A DNA stretch of 9,948 nucleotides from Candidatus Hydrogenedentota bacterium. Its GTDB lineage: Bacteria; Hydrogenedentota; Hydrogenedentia; Hydrogenedentales; SLHB01. Positions 7,039 to 9,948 of this stretch are shown piece after piece. The stretch covers positions 1 to 9,948 of the forward strand of contig PUMX01000388.1 of NCBI GenBank assembly GCA_003552485.1, read 5' to 3'. The notes under the pieces were generated by a model. It searched no databases and was not told the origin of the DNA. It saw only the letters and a list, made by a program, of their open reading frames with translations. Position 1 is the first letter of the stretch. Every line of letters starts with the position of its first letter. Position numbers and translations under genes: made by a program.

Positions 7039-8189
7039 GCAACGATCCCACGGATGTGCAAGCGCTAGCCAAGGCGTTCGAACTCTTTACCCAGACCACG
7101 CGCAGCCTGGAAGAATCGTACCACCGCCTTGAAGCGCGGCTGCAAGAACTAGATAAGGAACTGGAGGAGAAGAACCGCGAACTCGCGCTTGCCAATGATT
7201 ATTTGAGTTACATCCTTGAAAGCATGAGCGACGGTGTTATCGCTATCAACACTGACGGAAATGTGACGCGCTTCAATCGGGCCGCAAGCCAAGTGCTCGG
7301 ATACTCCGCTGACGAAGTAGTGAACAAGCCATTTGACGCCGTCTTTGGCCGGGCGTTCGCCGCCCCGCAAGGCCGTCATCTCATGGAGTTGCGCACAAAA
7401 GACGGGGTGATGGCTCCGGTCAGCGAACGCGACGCTCCCATTGCCGATCGCGCCGGGCAACGAATCGGCTGGGTGAAGGTATTTCAGGATCTCACCGAGG
7501 TCGAACTGCTGCGCGAGCAAATCCGGCAAAAAGATCGGCTTGCCGCCGTCGGGGAATTGGCCGCCACGGTCGCGCACGAAATCCGCAATCCACTTGGCGG
7601 CATTCGCGGCTTCGCCACCCTGCTCGAAAAAGACTTGTCCGAAGGCGATCCGCGACGGCGGCTTGTCGAGAAGATCCTGGCCGGCGCCCGCAATCTCGAC
7701 GACGTGGTGACCGAGCTTCTCGAGTACACTCGGCCGTTGCAGCTTAAGCTCGCTCCCGTGGAAGCCGGCGCCCTGGCGCAGAGCGCCTTGAGTTTTCTGC
7801 AAACCGGGGAGAAGCAGATTGACTTCGTACAGGAGTTGTCCGAAGATTTGCGCCTCTTCGTGGACCCCGACAAGATGCGCCAAGTCCTGCTAAACATTTT
7901 GCTGAACGCCGTCCAGAGCATCAGTAGCCATGGCGTCGTGCGCATCACGGCAAAGACGGATGGAGACAACGGCGTGTTGACGGTCACGGACACCGGACGG
8001 GGAATGAACGCAGACGAATTATCGCAGGCCTTCTCTCCTTTCTACACGACGAAGGAAAAGGGCACGGGCCTGGGGCTGGCCGTGGCCGAGAAGATTGTGG
8101 AAGGACATGGCGGCTACTTGCACGCGGAAAGCCAACCCAACGCCGGAACCAGCTTTTCCATTGTCGTTCCCCGCGCATTCGAGCGCTAA
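7035..8189 (+). CDS. Soluble PAS-domain sensor histidine kinase, FlrB/FleS-like
   Basis: The 384-residue kinase starts at ATG 7035, overlapping the previous stop by four bases (ATGA). Residues 8-55 form a coiled coil with AFELFTQ and SYHRLEARLQEL, a segment typical of FlrB/FleS kinases. A PAS domain follows at about 56-155 (ILESMSDGVIAINTDGNVTRFN...). The HisKA H-box is VAHEIRNPLGG with phospho-acceptor His181. The HATPase_c domain has the N-box around 281-296 (Asn287, Asn291), G1 DTGRGM (319-324), F-box FSPFYTTK (333-340) and G2 GTGLGLAV (343-350), so all catalytic boxes are intact. No signal peptide or membrane segment is present, so it senses a cytoplasmic cue. FlrB/FleS kinases phosphorylate their cognate sigma-54 activator to switch on mid and late flagellar genes; the next gene is such a regulator. 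An NtrB/AtoS-like role unrelated to flagella cannot be excluded. Confidence 0.92.
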   Translation: MSNDPTDVQALAKAFELFTQTTRSLEESYHRLEARLQELDKELEEKNRELALANDYLSYILESMSDGVIAINTDGNVTRFNRAASQVLGYSADEVVNKPFDAVFGRAFAAPQGRHLMELRTKDGVMAPVSERDAPIADRAGQRIGWVKVFQDLTEVELLREQIRQKDRLAAVGELAATVAHEIRNPLGGIRGFATLLEKDLSEGDPRRRLVEKILAGARNLDDVVTELLEYTRPLQLKLAPVEAGALAQSALSFLQTGEKQIDFVQELSEDLRLFVDPDKMRQVLLNILLNAVQSISSHGVVRITAKTDGDNGVLTVTDTGRGMNADELSQAFSPFYTTKEKGTGLGLAVAEKIVEGHGGYLHAESQPNAGTSFSIVVPRAFER

Positions 8190-8190
8190 C

Positions 8191-8208
8191 GGCGCGAGCA
8201 AGAGCGCC
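8191..8208. other. Small inverted repeat between kinase and regulator genes
   Basis: GGCGC and GCGCC flank an 8-base loop directly after the kinase stop codon. There is no T-run, so it is not a convincing terminator. It could affect message stability or access to the regulator start, but a 5-base GC stem arises easily in this sequence. Confidence 0.2.
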
Positions 8209-8222
8209 AGGGAACGCAGGTC

Positions 8223-8240
8223 ATGCAAAACACGGATTGA
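8223..8240 (+). other. Five-codon in-frame minicistron ahead of the response regulator
   Basis: ATG CAA AAC ACG GAT TGA lies in the same frame as the regulator and ends three bases before its ATG. A purine stretch (GGGAACGCAGG, 8210-8220) sits ahead of this small ATG, whereas the regulator ATG 8244 has no clear ribosome binding site of its own. Ribosomes could therefore enter at 8223 and reinitiate at 8244. This is a positional argument only. Confidence 0.25.
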
Positions 8241-8243
8241 ACT

Positions 8244-9608
8244 ATGGCTGGATCACGAATACTGGTCATCGATGACGACGCGCTGATGCGGGAGTTCGTT
8301 CAGGAAGCGCTCACCCGCGAGGGTCACAGTTGCGAGGCGGCCGCCTCTGGTCAAGAGGGGATTAACCTTCTGAACGACCGCAGCTATGATCTCGTTATCA
8401 CGGATCTTAAGATGACGCCTGTGGATGGACTCGGTGTGCTTGAGGCCGTGAACCAGCACTCATCCGACGATACGCGCTGCATCCTGATGACAGCGTACGG
8501 CACGATTGAGACCGCCGTACAAGCTCTGAAGCAAGGCGCCGAGGATTACATCCTCAAACCATTCGCCACGGACGAATTGGAAGTCGCGGTGAAGCGCGCG
8601 CTGGAACGTGCGCGTTTGACGCGGGAAAACCGTTATCTTCGCGAGGAACTGAACCGGCCGTACGATATTGCGGCCATGGTCGGTCAGAGTTCCGCCATGC
8701 GCCACGTCTATGAGCAGATCGAGCGCGTGGCCGATAGCCGGGCGACGGTGCTTGTCCGGGGGGAAAGCGGAACCGGCAAGGAACTGGCCGCACGCGCCAT
8801 CCATTTCGGCAGCCCCCGCAAGGACAACCCATTCATTAAGGTCAACTGCGCCGCGCTTTCCGCCGGCCTTCTCGAAAGCGAGTTGTTTGGCCACGAAAAG
8901 GGCGCGTTTACCGGCGCCCATGAAGCAAAGATGGGCCGCTTTGAACTGGCTGACGGGGGCACGTTGCTGCTTGACGAAATCAGCGAAATCAGCCTCGAAC
9001 TCCAGCCGAAGTTATTGCGCGCCTTGCAGGAACGCGAGTTCGAACGCGTGGGCGGCACCCGCTCCATCCAAGTGGACACCCGTATCGTCAGCACCTCCAA
9101 CCGCCACCTGGAGGCGGCGGTAAACGAAGGCGCCTTCCGTGAGGATCTGTTCTACCGCCTCAACGTTATCGCGATCCGCATCCCTCCGCTACGGGAACGG
9201 AAAGACGATATCCCGGCGCTTCTCGATCATTTCCTGCAACGCTTTGCACAGGAAAACGGACGAAACTTGCGTGGCTACACTGACAACGCCCGTCAAATGC
9301 TGATGGATTATGACTGGCCCGGAAACGTGCGGGAGTTGCAGAACGCCGTCGAGCGAGCGGTGGTGCTCGCGCCCGGCCCCGTCCTTGAACCCGCGCATTT
9401 CGCCCTCACGAGCTCTGCGTTACGGATCAACAGCGCCGAAGCGTTAGTGTCCGCACCCTTCGGGACCACCGTGGCGCAGATGGAAAAAGACCTGATTTTG
9501 AAAACCCTCGAGCGGTGCGGCCAAAACCGAGCCAACGCCGCCAAGGTCTTGGGCATCAGCGTACGCACACTGCGCAACAAGCTCAATGACTACCGCGTTG
9601 ACGCTTAG
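8244..9608 (+). CDS. NtrC-family sigma-54 response regulator, FlrC/FleR-like
   Basis: The 454-residue protein has the complete three-domain layout. The receiver domain (about 4-120) has acidic residues Asp10-Asp12, phospho-acceptor Asp54 (VITDLKM), Thr83 and Lys105. The AAA+ domain (about 142-375) has Walker A GESGTGKE (173-180), the sigma-54 contact loop GAFTGA (220-225), Walker B LLLDE (241-245), candidate arginine fingers Arg299 and Arg305 in FREDLFYRLNV, and WPGNVREL (358-365). A Fis-type helix-turn-helix closes the protein (about 411-452, NRANAAKVLGISVRTLRNKL). All key residues for phosphorylation, ATP hydrolysis and sigma-54 engagement are present, so it should activate sigma-54 promoters. 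It follows the kinase by 54 bases and is almost certainly its partner. In a FlrBC/FleSR-type system the targets would be flagellar genes, none of which is visible here. Hydrogenase or acetoacetate-type regulons are alternatives. Confidence 0.95.
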   Translation: MAGSRILVIDDDALMREFVQEALTREGHSCEAAASGQEGINLLNDRSYDLVITDLKMTPVDGLGVLEAVNQHSSDDTRCILMTAYGTIETAVQALKQGAEDYILKPFATDELEVAVKRALERARLTRENRYLREELNRPYDIAAMVGQSSAMRHVYEQIERVADSRATVLVRGESGTGKELAARAIHFGSPRKDNPFIKVNCAALSAGLLESELFGHEKGAFTGAHEAKMGRFELADGGTLLLDEISEISLELQPKLLRALQEREFERVGGTRSIQVDTRIVSTSNRHLEAAVNEGAFREDLFYRLNVIAIRIPPLRERKDDIPALLDHFLQRFAQENGRNLRGYTDNARQMLMDYDWPGNVRELQNAVERAVVLAPGPVLEPAHFALTSSALRINSAEALVSAPFGTTVAQMEKDLILKTLERCGQNRANAAKVLGISVRTLRNKLNDYRVDA

Positions 9609-9617
9609 GGTTACCCG

Positions 9618-9634
9618 CGAAGTAAACATCTTCG
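9618..9634. terminator. Weak hairpin in the convergent gap, possible terminator
   Basis: CGAAG-TAAACAT-CTTCG forms a perfect 5-base stem ten bases after the regulator stop, in the 120-base gap between two convergent genes where termination is expected. It has no T-run on either strand, so intrinsic termination is doubtful and Rho-dependent ending is as likely. A 4-base stem GGCG-CTT-CGCC (9719-9729) overlaps the stop codon of the leftward gene. Confidence 0.2.
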
Positions 9635-9728
9635 ATCTGGGACGGTTGGGATGGAGGCCGCCGCTTCAATTACCGACAAGAGGCGCGCCGGGCATACCCC
9701 CAACACGGGACAAACGCTGGCGCTTCGC

Positions 9729-9948
9729 CTAGTCTGTCAGCGCTAACTCTTTCGCCATGGTCTTGATTTTCTTCAGATCTAATTTGCCAGTGCCGAGGAC
9801 AGGAATTTCCTCGATACGGTAAAAGTTCTTGGCGCGGGGAATCCACAGATTGGGCAAGTCACAGTCTGGGAGTTTGCTTGTCAAGCGCTCGAGCTCGTCG
9901 TCCTCCAATGTGTGCAACACGACGAGCTGCTCGCCTTTGTTGGCGTCA
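9729..9948 (-). CDS. C-terminal end of an acyl-ACP/acyl-CoA synthetase (Aas-like), partial
   Basis: The frame is open to the right edge and ends at TAG 9729-9731, giving the last 72 residues of a longer protein. The visible part begins DANKGEQLVVLHT, continues through LPNLWIPR and ends IEEIPVLGTGKLDLKKIKTMAKEL. This is the C-terminal lid of the AMP-forming acyl-adenylate superfamily: the 'IP.LGTGK.D' motif holds the catalytic lysine (GTGK) that contacts the adenylate. The LPNLWIPR...EIPVLGTGKLDL wording is most like the synthetase part of Aas-type acyl-ACP synthetase / 2-acylglycerophosphoethanolamine acyltransferases, which recycle lysophospholipids and fatty acids at the inner membrane. Whether the acyltransferase and transporter parts are present cannot be seen. 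GTG 9920 is an internal codon, not the start. It converges on the response regulator and is not part of that cluster. Confidence 0.85.
   Translation of the reverse strand, partial: DANKGEQLVVLHTLEDDELERLTSKLPDCDLPNLWIPRAKNFYRIEEIPVLGTGKLDLKKIKTMAKELALTD

Noticed and set aside
7149..7883. Antisense 244-codon frame opposite the kinase gene
   Set aside because: All kinase boxes are intact on the plus strand; the antisense frame is a by-product of codon bias.
9682..9692. GGCGCGCC-type palindrome in the convergent gap
   Set aside because: It is an 8-base GC palindrome without loop or T-run, expected by chance in this composition.

Overview
The window looks like chromosome from a GC-rich, Gram-negative, probably flagellated bacterium. 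It reads as ordinary chromosomal coding DNA: no rRNA, tRNA, insertion sequence or CRISPR array is visible. FG-GAP beta-propeller and long TPR proteins, GTG starts and a multidomain-type acyl-ACP synthetase tail would fit a deep-branching PVC- or Hydrogenedentes-like lineage, but that placement is a guess without a marker gene.

Layout. Positions 1 to about 1950 (minus strand) hold one long multi-membrane-span protein that runs off the left edge. It is easy to miss because its stop codon lies outside the window; it resembles the DUF2339 family. A roughly 460-base divergent intergenic region follows and may hide a frameshifted N-terminus of that gene. Next, 2418-3800 (+) encodes a probably exported FG-GAP/VCBS beta-propeller protein. 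From 3939 to 9608 (+) there is a tight four-gene cluster: an 886-residue single-span TPR protein, a 145-residue FlgN/FliT-like coiled-coil protein, a soluble PAS histidine kinase and an NtrC-type sigma-54 response regulator. Stop/start spacings are 1 base, a 4-base ATGA overlap, and 54 bases. At 9729-9948 (minus) lies the C-terminal tail of an acyl-ACP/acyl-CoA synthetase, convergent with the cluster.

How the genes may work together. The kinase has the N-terminal signature of FlrB/FleS (an 'AFELFTQ...SYHRLEARLQEL' segment leading into PAS) and no membrane span, and the regulator is a full-length FlrC/FleR-like activator with GAFTGA. With the FlgN/FliT-like protein between the TPR gene and the kinase, the cluster is best read as a flagellar checkpoint module. 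The TPR protein is the unusual part. It has an acidic disordered N-terminus carrying a FliM/CheZ-like short helix motif, then one membrane span, then about 650 residues of TPR helices probably outside the membrane. It is a candidate motor- or export-associated protein, and this is the strongest lead in the window.
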